Assembly: GCF_003002095.1 (NCBI RefSeq) | Contig: NZ_PVZC01000008.1 | Coordinates: forward strand, 310,001 to 374,000 | Reading direction: 5' to 3' | Source of the DNA: Allonocardiopsis opalescens | GTDB taxonomy: Bacteria > Actinomycetota > Actinomycetes > Streptosporangiales > Streptosporangiaceae | DNA length: 64,000 nucleotides | Shown here: one piece after another, positions 1 through 7,898 of the stretch | How the letters are laid out: every line of letters starts with the position of its first letter | Position numbering within the stretch: the first letter of the stretch is position 1 | Program-made: the position numbers and the translations under genes | The notes under the pieces: model-generated | What the model saw: only the letters and a program-made list of their open reading frames with translations | Told to the model about the DNA's origin: nothing | The model's database searches: none

Positions 1-190
1 CGGTGAATTCGGCGTCGCCTCCGGCCGGGACGCTGCGCAGGGCGTTGGTGGCCAGTTCAGAGGCGATGAGTTCCGCGTCGGCGACGACGGGCGTGCCGAC
101 CAGGATGCCGGCGGCGAACCTGCGGGCGGTGCCGACCATGACGTCGGTCGCGGGCAGCGAAATGGATTTGTCCAAGATCAGTTCATGCAT
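1..190 (-). CDS. RsbW-like ATP-binding protein (partial, N-terminus only)
   Basis: The first 63 codons of a minus-strand gene run off the left edge. The start is the ATG at 190-188 (MHELILDKSISLPA). Residues about 35-50 read VVADAELIASELATNAL, the N-box region (E-L-x-T-N-A) of the HATPase_c_2 fold used by actinobacterial RsbW-type anti-sigma or regulatory ATP-binding proteins; the Asn coordinates Mg-ATP in that family. Such genes are very common in actinomycetes, often beside DUF397 or XRE genes, and their targets are mostly unknown. The rest of the ATP-binding fold lies outside the window. The gene diverges from the GntR regulator at 337. The short intergenic region holds palindromes that could control both genes. 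Confidence 0.75.
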   Translation of the reverse strand, partial: MHELILDKSISLPATDVMVGTARRFAAGILVGTPVVADAELIASELATNALRSVPAGGDAEFT

Positions 191-197
191 AAGCTGA

Positions 198-232
198 ACG
201 TACTGCATTTATAATTGTACGTGCAACTTGCA
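198..232. promoter_or_regulatory. Palindrome cluster between divergent genes, candidate GntR operator
   Basis: Three overlapping symmetric elements are visible. ACGTAC (198-203) and GTACGT (217-222) form a perfect 6-bp inverted repeat around an AT-rich 13-bp spacer. TTGTACGTGCAA (215-226) is a 12-bp palindrome with one mismatched pair. TGCAA-C-TTGCA (222-232) is a perfect 5-bp inverted repeat. The stretch is strikingly AT-rich for this genome and lies 8-42 bp upstream of the minus-strand ATP-binding gene. Inference: it is the operator or promoter of that gene, and the GntR/UTRA protein encoded from 337 is the obvious candidate binder. Confidence 0.5.
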
Positions 233-336
233 AAAAGGCCGTATCCCTTGGGAAGCTGCACGCACAGCCGGAGCCGTCAGGCGGTACAACCGCTGCGGGG
301 CCGGGGAATTCGAGCAAGTAGGGAAGTGGCGTCAGC

Positions 337-1083
337 GTGTCGGAAAAACAGCGCGTCGCCGACGGACTCCGCCGCCAGATCCTGGACGGAGTCTATGAGG
401 TCGGCAACAGGGTGCCATCGCGCAATGCGCTGGCCAGGGAGTACAGCACGACGGTCCGTCCGGCGCACGACGCGCTGGACCTTCTCAAGCGGGAGGGCTT
501 CCTCTCCGGCAAGGTCGGCTCCGGGCACTACGTGCGCAAGCGGTGGGCCCGCCGGACCCTGCCGCAGTCGTGGCTGCCGCTGGGTCCGTCCCAGATAGAC
601 ATCAAGGGGGTTCCCTCACCCGCGGAGGGCACGCCCAACACCGAGTCGGTGCGGACCGAGGCGCCCGAGGCGATCGCCCGGCTGCTCGGCATCGAGCCCG
701 GCGCTCCGGTGGTGAAGACCAATCACCTGCACTCCGGCGAGAACCGCCCGTACATGCTGCGCACGCAGTGGGAGCCGGGCGACATCGTCCTCGGGACCGA
801 GTCGGCCTTCCCGGACGAGGGCGCGCACCGCGGCCGGAGCGTGGTCGAGCGGATGCGGATGCTCGGGCACGAGGTCCTCTACGCTCAGGACGCCGTCGTC
901 GCGCGCTATGTCGAGCAGAGCGAGGCCGAGTTGCTGCAGCTGGGCACCGACACGCAGGTGCTGACCATCGTCCGCATCTACCGGTCGGCGGAGCGCCCGG
1001 TGAACGTGACCGTGGAGGTCATGGCCACCGCGGACTTCCAGCTCGTGTACGACCTGCCCGTCGACCCCGCCGCGCTGCGCTGA
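337..1083 (+). CDS. GntR family transcriptional regulator, HutC/UTRA type
   Basis: This 248-residue protein has an N-terminal winged helix at about residues 3-70 (LRRQILDGVYEVGNRVPSRN, then a recognition-helix region REYSTTVRPAHDALDLLKREG and wing GKVGSGHYVRK). A C-terminal UTRA effector-binding fold covers about 95-240 (ARLLGIEPGAPVVKTNHLH, with VLTIVRIYRSAERPVNVTVEVM near the end). The length is normal for the HutC/UTRA subfamily, in which a small ligand bound by UTRA releases the repressor from DNA. The start is the GTG at 337; the AGTAGGGAA upstream is a rather distant ribosome-binding site. The ligand cannot be read from the sequence. The divergent ATP-binding gene and the palindromes at 198-232 make it the likely local target. 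Confidence 0.88.
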   Translation: MSEKQRVADGLRRQILDGVYEVGNRVPSRNALAREYSTTVRPAHDALDLLKREGFLSGKVGSGHYVRKRWARRTLPQSWLPLGPSQIDIKGVPSPAEGTPNTESVRTEAPEAIARLLGIEPGAPVVKTNHLHSGENRPYMLRTQWEPGDIVLGTESAFPDEGAHRGRSVVERMRMLGHEVLYAQDAVVARYVEQSEAELLQLGTDTQVLTIVRIYRSAERPVNVTVEVMATADFQLVYDLPVDPAALR

Positions 1084-1102
1084 GTGCGCGGCCGGGCCCG
1101 CC

Positions 1103-1129
1103 CGCCCGCCGGCCCGACGCCGGCGGGCG
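1103..1129. terminator. Bidirectional hairpin terminator
   Basis: CGCCCGCCGGC (1103-1113) and GCCGGCGGGCG (1119-1129) form an 11-bp perfect GC stem with a 5-nt loop. It lies between the convergent GntR regulator (ends 1083) and the acetyltransferase (ends 1136). There is no T-tract, as is usual in high-GC actinomycetes. Confidence 0.6.
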
Positions 1130-1135
1130 GCGCGG

Positions 1136-1729
1136 TCAGCGGGCCGGCTCCACCGACTCGGCCGATTCCGCCAGCCTGCTGTACATGACCATGTCGGTGC
1201 GGCCCGACGGGATCGGCTGGTAGGAGCGGAGCACGCCCTCGCGGACGAAGCCGGCCCGCTCCGCGGTGCGCTGGGAGGCGGTGTTGCCCACGGCCGCCAC
1301 CAGCTGCACCCGGCTCATGCCCCGGCCGAAGGCGTACTCGGTCAGCGCGACGGTCGCCTCGGCCGCGTAGCCCCTGCCCCGGGCCCACGGGGCCAGCCAG
1401 TAGCCGATCTCGACCCGTCCGGCCGCCCAGTCGGCGCCGTCCAGGCCGATCGAGCCGGCCAGCCTCCCGCCGGCGGAGATGGCGCGCACCAGGCCGCGGT
1501 CGGGGTACGGGTGCGCCTGCAGCGCGCAGTACGAGCGGGCCTGCTCGCGGGTGTAGCCGGGCGCCCACACCATCCAGCGCCGCACCTCGTCGTCGACCGC
1601 CTCGAAGACCGCTTCGGCGTCGGCCACCGTGAACGGGCGCAGCACCAGCCGCTCGGTGGCCAGGATGAGAGCGGGCTCGAAGGACGACGGACGGGCGGAC
1701 GCGCCCGAGGCGGACGGCGGCGTGCTCAC
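1136..1729 (-). CDS. GNAT family N-acetyltransferase (RimJ/RimL type), downstream copy
   Basis: This 197-residue protein carries the GNAT fold: TERLVLRPFTVADAEAVFEA at the N-terminus, the acetyl-CoA pyrophosphate-binding motif ARGRGYAAEAT at about residue 120, and GNTASQRTAERAGFVREGVL after it, as in RimJ/RimL-type enzymes that acetylate protein N-termini, amino acids or antibiotics. The start is a GTG (1729-1727) whose TG forms part of the TGA stop of the preceding gene, so translation is coupled. An extended reading frame further upstream is just overlap with that gene. It is clearly paralogous to its upstream neighbour, which points to tandem duplication. Substrate unknown. Confidence 0.85.
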   Translation of the reverse strand: MSTPPSASGASARPSSFEPALILATERLVLRPFTVADAEAVFEAVDDEVRRWMVWAPGYTREQARSYCALQAHPYPDRGLVRAISAGGRLAGSIGLDGADWAAGRVEIGYWLAPWARGRGYAAEATVALTEYAFGRGMSRVQLVAAVGNTASQRTAERAGFVREGVLRSYQPIPSGRTDMVMYSRLAESAESVEPAR

Positions 1730-2292
1730 GGCAGGTCCCTGGGGATGAGGCTGTAGACGACCAGGTCGGTGCGGCCCCGGTGCAGCGGCATCGCATTGCG
1801 TTCGACGCCCTCGCGGACGAAACCCGCCTTCTCGGCCACCCGGCGCGACGCCGTGTTGCCGGTGGCGGCCTTCAGCTCCACCCGTTCGAAGCCCTGGCCG
1901 ATCAGCGCCCAGTGCGCGATCTCGGTGACGGCCTCGGTGGCGTAGCCCCGGCCCCGCGCGCCGGGCGCGCACCAGTAGCCGACCTCGGTGCACCGCGAGG
2001 CCCACAGGGTGCGCACCAGGCCGAAGCTGCCGACGAAGCCGCCGCCGGCGACCTCCTCGGCGGCCCAGTGGATGCCGTCGCCGACGGCCAGGGCGTGCCG
2101 CGCCTCCTCCCGGCACCACAGCGCGGCGTGGTCGCGGGTGTAGCGCACGCCGGGCGCCGGCATGGGCAGCCACTCCTGGCTGCTGGGGTCGGACACCGCC
2201 CGGTAGACGTCGTCGGTGTCGGCGGCGGTGAACGCGCGCAGCCGCAGGCGGTCGGTGGTCAGCTCCACCTCGGGGAAGCGCTCGGGCGGCAA
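1726..2292 (-). CDS. GNAT family N-acetyltransferase (RimJ/RimL type), upstream copy
   Basis: This 188-residue protein has the same layout as its downstream neighbour: TDRLRLRAFTAADTDDVYRA at the N-terminus, the CoA-binding loop ARGRGYATEAV near residue 115, and GNTASRRVAEKAGFVREGVE. The shared blocks (RGRGYA.EA, GNTAS.R.AE.AGFVREGV, GRTD) show the pair arose by duplication. The start is taken as TTG at 2292; an in-frame GTG seven codons in is an alternative, and neither has a strong ribosome-binding site. The stop overlaps the next start by four bases. Substrate unknown. Confidence 0.83.
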   Translation of the reverse strand: MPPERFPEVELTTDRLRLRAFTAADTDDVYRAVSDPSSQEWLPMPAPGVRYTRDHAALWCREEARHALAVGDGIHWAAEEVAGGGFVGSFGLVRTLWASRCTEVGYWCAPGARGRGYATEAVTEIAHWALIGQGFERVELKAATGNTASRRVAEKAGFVREGVERNAMPLHRGRTDLVVYSLIPRDLP

Positions 2293-2340
2293 GGTCCGTT
2301 CTCGCTCACTGCTCGGCCGGGACGGGACGGCGACACTCTA

Positions 2341-2366
2341 CCGACTGCCGACTGCCGACTGCCGAC
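2341..2366. repeat. 7-bp tandem repeat (CCGACTG)
   Basis: The unit CCGACTG is repeated 3.7 times, just upstream of the tandem acetyltransferase genes, in the 177-bp gap before the ABC permease stop. It is non-coding, and the copy number may vary by slippage. Confidence 0.85.
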
Positions 2367-2469
2367 CGCCGCCGCGCTCTGACGGCACCGGCCGCCGCGC
2401 CGCCGCGGCCCCGTCCGGCCCCGTGCCCGGCGGCCCGGTGGACGGTGCGCGGCGGCGCCGGCGGCGCGG

Positions 2470-4458
2470 CTAGTCGGGCCGGGGCGACGGCCCCGCCGTC
2501 ACGGCCCGCAGCAGCGGGCGGCTGAGCGCCGCCGCCCCGGTGACGCCCGCGACGCCCGCCGCCACCGTCGCGCCCAGGATGGTGAGGCCCACCGGGTTGA
2601 GCGCGCCGACCAGCGCGAACGGGCTGGCCAGCACCAGGCCCACCAGCAGCGAGCCGCCGCCCATCACGGCGAGCGGGATCAGGGTCTCCGCCCGCCTGGC
2701 CCGGTCGAGCACCTCCAGCGGCGTTCCGGCCAGCCGCAGCTGCGCGTAGGTGCGCCGCCGGTCCAGCACCCCGGACGCCCCGGTGATGCCGGCGCTGACC
2801 ACGGCGATCAGGAAGGACGCCGAGAGCACCACGATCGTGCCGGTCTGGATGTCGCCGAGCAGCACCGCGCCGGCCCGGTCGCGGTCGGCGGGGGTCCAGG
2901 CGACCTGGCCGGGGGCGGCCCCGGCCAGCGCGGTGCGCGCCCGGTCCAGTGCGGCGGCGCCGCCCGGAACCGTCGCGGCCACGGTCCGGTAGCCCTCGGG
3001 CGCGTTGGGGGTGTCGGCGGTCGCGACCTCGGCGCCGTCGATCCCGGCCAGCCGGCCGGCCACCTCGCGCTCCAGCCGCCCGCCGTCGTCCGCGCGGACC
3101 AGTAGTTCGAGCCGGTCGGCCGCGCCCTGCTCGAAGAAGTCGGCGCCGGGGTTGACCAGCACGGTGAATCCGGCGACGAACCCGGTCAGCGCGATGCCGC
3201 TGACCGTGCGCCAGGCCGAGCGCGGGTCGTCCACCAGCCGCCGGCCGGCCAGCAGCGTCGACGGGCGGCGCGCGGCGGCGGCCGTGATCCGGCCGAGCAC
3301 CCCGACGACCCACGGGCCGGCGAAGTTGACGGAGAGGAAGGCGAAGCCGAGCAGCACCAGCAGCACGGCGTAGCCGAAGCCGCCCCAGCCCACCGCCACC
3401 TGGGTGCCGACCAGGAAGGCGATCACCGCCGCGACCAGCGCGAGCAGCCGTACCGCCCGCATGGCCGGCGGGGTCACCCGGCGGGCCACGCCCAGCGGGC
3501 TGACCACGACCCTGCGCAGGCCGACCAGGGCGCTGAGTCCGACGAGCACCGGCACCGCGGCCAGCACGCCCGCCGTGACCGCCGCGCCCGGCCACAGGTC
3601 GGCCAGGTACCAGGTGCCGCCGGCGATCGGGATACGGGTGAGCGCGGGCGCCGCCAGCGCGTACAGCGCGAGTCCGGCGACGGCTCCGGCCAGCCCGGTC
3701 AGCACCGACTCGGCCACGGTCAGCCCGGTGACCTGCGCCGGGGTGGCGCCGATCAGCCGGAGCGCCGCCAGCCGCTCGTCGCGGCGCGCGACGGTGAGCC
3801 GGGCGGCGGCGCCACCGAAGATGAGCAGCGGCACGGCCATCAGCACCCCGGCGATCCCGGCCAGCACCACATAGCCGAAGGCGGTGTCGGAGGCCCGGCC
3901 GGTGAAGTCGGCGATGGGGGTGGGGTCGGTGCTGGTGTGCTGGAAGCCCTCGCGCGGGGCGGTCATCGCCGGGTCGCCCGGCTCGCGGCCGACGACCGCG
4001 ACCAACTCCTCGGCGTGGACGAGGGCGGCGTCGCCGATCAGCCCGGCGGGTTCGGCGCCGAAGCGGCCGGCCAGCTCGTCGTCGGGGAGTTCGGCCATCA
4101 GCCGGGCCAGGGCGGGCGAGACCCACAGTTCGCCGGGATCGGGGAAGCGGGGCAGGGTCGGCGGGACCGGCGCCGAGGCGGGGTCCTCGGCGGCCAGGTC
4201 GACGATGGTGAGCGGCCGGTCCCGCACCTGGTCGACGGCGACCGCCGCCACGGCGGCGGCCGCGGCCGGCTCCGCCTCGACCGGGACCCGCCACGCCTCG
4301 CGGTCGGCGCGCTGCAGGAAGGCGGTGTAGGCGGAGACGGTGAACATCAGCAGCGCGGTGGAGACGGCGACGGCCGCCACCACCAGCGCGGTCCCGAGCA
4401 TCCCCTGGCGGCGGCCGCCGCGCAGCAGGTCCCAGCCGAGCCCGAGCACGGTCCTCAT
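2470..4458 (-). CDS. ABC transporter permease, FtsX/MacB-like
   Basis: This 662-residue integral membrane protein begins with a short basic stretch and a membrane helix (MLGTALVVAAVAVSTALLMF, about 20-40). A long extracytoplasmic segment (about 50-190) follows, then several hydrophobic helices, a second extracytoplasmic region (about 440-530) and C-terminal helices. This duplicated FtsX-like architecture is typical of actinobacterial permeases paired with LolD/MacB-type ATPases that export antibiotics, peptides or lipoprotein-like substrates. The start overlaps the ATPase stop by four bases (ATGA), so the two form one translationally coupled unit. Substrate unknown; no accessory membrane-fusion protein or two-component system is adjacent. 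Confidence 0.88.
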   Translation of the reverse strand: MRTVLGLGWDLLRGGRRQGMLGTALVVAAVAVSTALLMFTVSAYTAFLQRADREAWRVPVEAEPAAAAAVAAVAVDQVRDRPLTIVDLAAEDPASAPVPPTLPRFPDPGELWVSPALARLMAELPDDELAGRFGAEPAGLIGDAALVHAEELVAVVGREPGDPAMTAPREGFQHTSTDPTPIADFTGRASDTAFGYVVLAGIAGVLMAVPLLIFGGAAARLTVARRDERLAALRLIGATPAQVTGLTVAESVLTGLAGAVAGLALYALAAPALTRIPIAGGTWYLADLWPGAAVTAGVLAAVPVLVGLSALVGLRRVVVSPLGVARRVTPPAMRAVRLLALVAAVIAFLVGTQVAVGWGGFGYAVLLVLLGFAFLSVNFAGPWVVGVLGRITAAAARRPSTLLAGRRLVDDPRSAWRTVSGIALTGFVAGFTVLVNPGADFFEQGAADRLELLVRADDGGRLEREVAGRLAGIDGAEVATADTPNAPEGYRTVAATVPGGAAALDRARTALAGAAPGQVAWTPADRDRAGAVLLGDIQTGTIVVLSASFLIAVVSAGITGASGVLDRRRTYAQLRLAGTPLEVLDRARRAETLIPLAVMGGGSLLVGLVLASPFALVGALNPVGLTILGATVAAGVAGVTGAAALSRPLLRAVTAGPSPRPD

Positions 4459-5186
4459 CGGCCCGCTCCGACCGGGCCGGACGCAGGCGCCGCCGCGGCG
4501 TCCGCCGTCAACCGCCCGTCACGGACGTGCACGGTGCGGTCGCAGGCGGCGGCAACCTCGGGGTTGTGGGTCACCACGACCAGCGCGGCGCCCTGCTCGC
4601 GGGAAGCGGCCACCAGCAGCTCCATCGTCTGCTCGCCCGTCGCCCGGTCCAGCGCGCCGGTGGGCTCGTCGGCGAAGACGACGGCCGGGCCGGCGACCAG
4701 CGCCCGGGCCAGGGCGACCCGCTGGGCCTGGCCGCCGGACAGCTCGCCCGGGCGGCGCCGCTCCATCCCGGCCAGGCCGAGGCGGCCGAGCCAGTCGCGG
4801 GCCTGCGCGACGGCGGCGCGCTTGGCCGTGCCGTTGAGCATCAGCGGCAGTGCCGCGTTCTCCTCGGCGGGCAGTTCGGGCAGCAGCTGCCCGAACTGGA
4901 ACAGGAAGCCGAACTCGGTGCGGCGCAGCACGCTGCGCCGCCGCTCCCCCATGTCGTCGATCCGCTCGCCGCGCAGCAGCACCCGCCCCTCGTCCGGCCG
5001 GATGATCCCGGCCAGGCAGTGCAGCAGGGTGCTCTTCCCCGAGCCCGACGGCCCCATGATCGCGACCGACTCGCCGGGGCACGCGGCCAGGCTGACCCGG
5101 GCCAGCGCCACCGTGGTGCCGAAGCGCTTGACCAGGTGCTCGCCGACCACGACGGGAGCACGGCCCGGTGTGGTGTGTTCGTCCAT
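4455..5186 (-). CDS. ABC transporter ATP-binding protein, LolD/MacB-like
   Basis: This 243-residue nucleotide-binding subunit is complete. It has Walker A GPSGSGKST at about residue 45, a Q-loop (FLFQFGQLLPELPA, about 91-104), the signature LSGGQAQR at about 148, Walker B VVFADEPTGALD at about 169, and the H-loop VVVTHNPEVA near 205. The GALD form of the D-loop and the insert around the Q-loop are typical of the MacB/LolD export subfamily. It energises the FtsX-like permease encoded immediately downstream with a 4-base overlap. The start ATG at 5186 is supported by alignment of the core domain. Substrate unknown. Confidence 0.92.
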   Translation of the reverse strand: MDEHTTPGRAPVVVGEHLVKRFGTTVALARVSLAACPGESVAIMGPSGSGKSTLLHCLAGIIRPDEGRVLLRGERIDDMGERRRSVLRRTEFGFLFQFGQLLPELPAEENAALPLMLNGTAKRAAVAQARDWLGRLGLAGMERRRPGELSGGQAQRVALARALVAGPAVVFADEPTGALDRATGEQTMELLVAASREQGAALVVVTHNPEVAAACDRTVHVRDGRLTADAAAAPASGPVGAGR

Positions 5187-5268
5187 GCGCCCAGCCTGGC
5201 GCGGCGACCGGCGCTGATCATCGGCCGCGCGGGCGGTCCGGGCGCCGACGAACGTCCGGTGCGCGCCG

Positions 5269-5300
5269 GGTGCCGGGCCGACGAAAGTCGGCCCGGCACC
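5269..5300 (-). terminator. 14-bp hairpin with GAAA tetraloop
   Basis: GGTGCCGGGCCGAC (5269-5282) and GTCGGCCCGGCACC (5287-5300) pair perfectly around a GAAA tetraloop. It sits 43 bp past the GH95 stop codon on the minus strand, so it most likely terminates the fucose operon before the exporter genes. Part of it (CGACGAAAGTCGG) also resembles short motifs near actinobacterial export and two-component genes; compare CGACTTTCGTAGG at about 59299. Confidence 0.7.
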
Positions 5301-5342
5301 GCCCCGGCGGCCGGCCGCGCGTGCGCCGGGAGCGGCGGGCGG

Positions 5343-7742
5343 TCAGCCCCGGGTGAGGGTGTACTCCCCACCGGGGACCGCGGTGAAGGCGATGGTGGTG
5401 CCGTCGCCCTCGGCGCGCACGTCGACGGGGGCGCCCGAGCCGTCCGCGACCTGGAAGGCGCCGGCGAACATGCCGTCGCGCACCCGCAGCTCGCCGCCGC
5501 CCGAGGGCCCGGGCCGCAGGGTGATGCGCTGCGTTCCGGTCTCGTCCCAGACCAGGTCGACGGTCACGTCGCCGCGGGCCCGCAGTCCCTCGACGCTGCC
5601 GCCCGACCAGGCGCCGGGCAGGGCGGGCAGCACCTCCACGACGCCGTGGTGGCTCTGCACCAGCATCTCGGCGACGCCCGCGGTGGCGCCGAAGTTCCCG
5701 TCGATCTGGAACGGCGGGTGGGTGTCCCACAGGTTGGGCAGCGTGGACGTGCGCAGCTGCTCCGACAGCATCAGGTGGGCGTGGTCGCCGTCGCCCAGCC
5801 GCGCCCAGAAGTTGATCTTCCAGGCCTTGCTCCAGCCGGTGCCGCCGTCACCGCGTGCGGCCAGCGAGACCCGGGCGGCCGCCTCCTCCGGGCTGCCCGG
5901 CACGATCTGCGCGCCCGGGTGCAGGGCGAACAGGTGCGAGACGTGCCGGTGGTCGTTGGCGGGGTCGTCCCAGTCGGGCTTCCACTCCTGGAGCTGGCCC
6001 CAGGACCCGATCCGCAGGCCGGGGTCGAGCCGGTCGAGGGTGGCGTCGAGCCGCGCGACGAAGGCGGGGTCCTCGCCGACGGCGTCGGCCGCCTCGCGGG
6101 TGTTGGTGAGCAGGTCCCAGACGATCTGCTGGGACATGGACGCGCCGGCCGAGAAGTCGCCGTGCTCGGGCGAGTAGCCGGGCGACACCACCAGGCTGCC
6201 GTCGCGGGGGTCGGTGTGCAGGTTGTCGAACCAGAACTCGGCCGCCTCCCGCATCACCGGGTACGCCGTCTCCCGCAGGTAGGTCTCGTCCTGGTTGAAC
6301 AGGTAGTTGTCGTAGAGCTGCTGGGCGAGCCAGGCGCCGGCCTCGGGGAACCAGAAGGAGGTGGCCCAGTCGTGCACGCCGGTGAAGCCGAAGGGGTTGG
6401 TCTCGTTGTGCACGACCCACCCGTCGGAGCCGAACATCTCCCGGGCCGAGGCCCGGCCGGGCGGGCGCAGCGCGTCCACGAACGCGTCGTAGGGGGCGGT
6501 GGTCTCGGCAAGGTTGGTGGTCTGGGCCGGCCAGTAGTTCATCTGCAAATTGATGTTGACGTGGTAGTCGGCGCTCCACGGCGGCGAGGTGGAGTTGTTC
6601 CACACGCCCTGGAGGTTGGCGGGGAGCGAGCCGGGCCGCGACGACGCGATCAGCAGGTAGCGGCCGTAGGCGAAGAACAGCGCCTCCAGCGCGCGGGCGG
6701 GGGCGCCCTGGCCGTCGTAGCGGGCCAGCAGCTCGTCGGTGGGGATGTTCGGCATCTGCTGGCCGATGTCGAGCCGGACCCGGTCGAACAGCGCGGTGTG
6801 GTCGGCGACGTGCGCGTCGCGCAGCGCCTGGTAGTCGTGGCTCGCGGCGGTGCTCACCGCCCGCGTGACCCGCTGGTGCGGGTCCTCGCCGCGGTACTCC
6901 GGGTAGGTGTCGGCGTAGTCGGTGCCCGCCGACATGATGAAGGTGGCGCTGTCGGCGCCCGAGACGCTGATCCGGTCGCCGCCGTCGGTGCGGGTACCGC
7001 CCTCGGTGACCACCTGGATCTGCGCCTCGAAGACCATGCCGTTGTCGGCCAGCGCGCCGCGCATGGTGAGCCGTCCGTCGGCCACCGACACCTGGGTGCC
7101 CTGGTGGGGGGTGGAGGTGCGCAGGTCGAAGGAGACCTGGCCGGGCCGGTCGGCGCTGATCCGGCCGACGATCACGTTGCCGGGGTGGCTGGCGAAGTAC
7201 TCGCGCCGGTGGGTGACGCCGTTGTCGGTGTAGCCGACGCTCGCGATGGCCTGCTGGATGTCGAGGTCGCGCCGGTAGTTCTGCGGCCGGGCGGGCGCGC
7301 CGGGGAAGTCCAGCCAGAGGTCGCCGAAGGTCTGGTAGGCGCCGAAGCCGGTCTTGGGCTGGCCGAGGATGTCGGCGACCTCCTCGGGGCTCATCCGCTG
7401 CTGGGCGTCGAGCCTGGCCTGCACCTCCTCGATGGCGCCGGGCCGGGGCTCGTTCCAGTTGCCGAAGTCGTAGTCGGGTGAGCCGGGGCCGCCGGTCCAT
7501 AGGGTCTTCTCGTTGAACTGCAGCTGCTCGGTCTGGACGCCGCCGAATACCGAGGCGCCCAGGGCGCCGTTGCCGATGGGCAGGGAGCGCTGCTCCCAGT
7601 CGGTGGCGGGTTCGTCGTACCAGAGGGTCAGGTCGTGGACGTCGGCGGCCGCGGGGGCGGCGGCCAGCGGGCCGGCGAGGAGGAGGGCGAGGGCGGCGGC
7701 CACGGGCCGCCGGCGTCGCCGGAGTCGGGGCGATCGGGTCAT
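5343..7742 (-). CDS. Secreted GH95 alpha-L-fucosidase
   Basis: This 799-residue protein starts with a basic n-region and a hydrophobic Sec-type signal (AAALALLLAGPLAAAPAAA, cleavage near residue 33). The GH95 N-terminal beta domain begins DLTLWYDEPATDWEQRSLPI; an (alpha/alpha)6 barrel follows. The catalytic set known from Bifidobacterium AfcA is conserved: N396 and N398 in NINLQMNYW, the acid Glu526 in SPGYSPEHGDF, and D681 in FQIDGNFGA. Family members release terminal L-fucose, mainly alpha-1,2-linked, from glycans. It is the last gene of the fucose operon and probably works outside the cell to feed the importer. The start ATG has AGGAGC 7 nt upstream. A 157-bp gap with a hairpin separates it from the preceding gene, so expression may differ from the rest of the operon. 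Confidence 0.92.
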   Translation of the reverse strand: MTRSPRLRRRRRPVAAALALLLAGPLAAAPAAADVHDLTLWYDEPATDWEQRSLPIGNGALGASVFGGVQTEQLQFNEKTLWTGGPGSPDYDFGNWNEPRPGAIEEVQARLDAQQRMSPEEVADILGQPKTGFGAYQTFGDLWLDFPGAPARPQNYRRDLDIQQAIASVGYTDNGVTHRREYFASHPGNVIVGRISADRPGQVSFDLRTSTPHQGTQVSVADGRLTMRGALADNGMVFEAQIQVVTEGGTRTDGGDRISVSGADSATFIMSAGTDYADTYPEYRGEDPHQRVTRAVSTAASHDYQALRDAHVADHTALFDRVRLDIGQQMPNIPTDELLARYDGQGAPARALEALFFAYGRYLLIASSRPGSLPANLQGVWNNSTSPPWSADYHVNINLQMNYWPAQTTNLAETTAPYDAFVDALRPPGRASAREMFGSDGWVVHNETNPFGFTGVHDWATSFWFPEAGAWLAQQLYDNYLFNQDETYLRETAYPVMREAAEFWFDNLHTDPRDGSLVVSPGYSPEHGDFSAGASMSQQIVWDLLTNTREAADAVGEDPAFVARLDATLDRLDPGLRIGSWGQLQEWKPDWDDPANDHRHVSHLFALHPGAQIVPGSPEEAAARVSLAARGDGGTGWSKAWKINFWARLGDGDHAHLMLSEQLRTSTLPNLWDTHPPFQIDGNFGATAGVAEMLVQSHHGVVEVLPALPGAWSGGSVEGLRARGDVTVDLVWDETGTQRITLRPGPSGGGELRVRDGMFAGAFQVADGSGAPVDVRAEGDGTTIAFTAVPGGEYTLTRG

Positions 7743-7824
7743 GGGTTCGCTCCTGGTGCGGTGCCGGGACGGCGGGATGGCGGCTGGACGGCGGGGGGAC
7801 CGACGCGCTGGCGCGCTTCCCGGG

Positions 7825-7844
7825 CGGGCGCCCTCGGGCGCCCG
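7825..7844 (-). other. Intra-operon GC palindrome (hairpin)
   Basis: CGGGCGCCCTCGGGCGCCCG is a 20-nt near-perfect palindrome that can form an 8-bp hairpin. It lies between the lactonase and fucosidase genes. It could be a weak terminator, a processing site or an attenuator that sets fucosidase expression apart from the catabolic genes. Confidence 0.45.
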
Positions 7845-7898
7845 TCGTGCGGCTGCGTCACCTCCTTCGGGCGGGCGGGACGGGTGCGGCGGCCGGTC

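Noticed and set aside
4527-7481. A 984-codon plus-strand open frame across the ABC ATPase and GH95 genes
   Set aside because: It is antisense to genes with intact catalytic motifs, is Gly/Ala/Val/Arg-rich low-complexity protein, and reflects high third-position GC.
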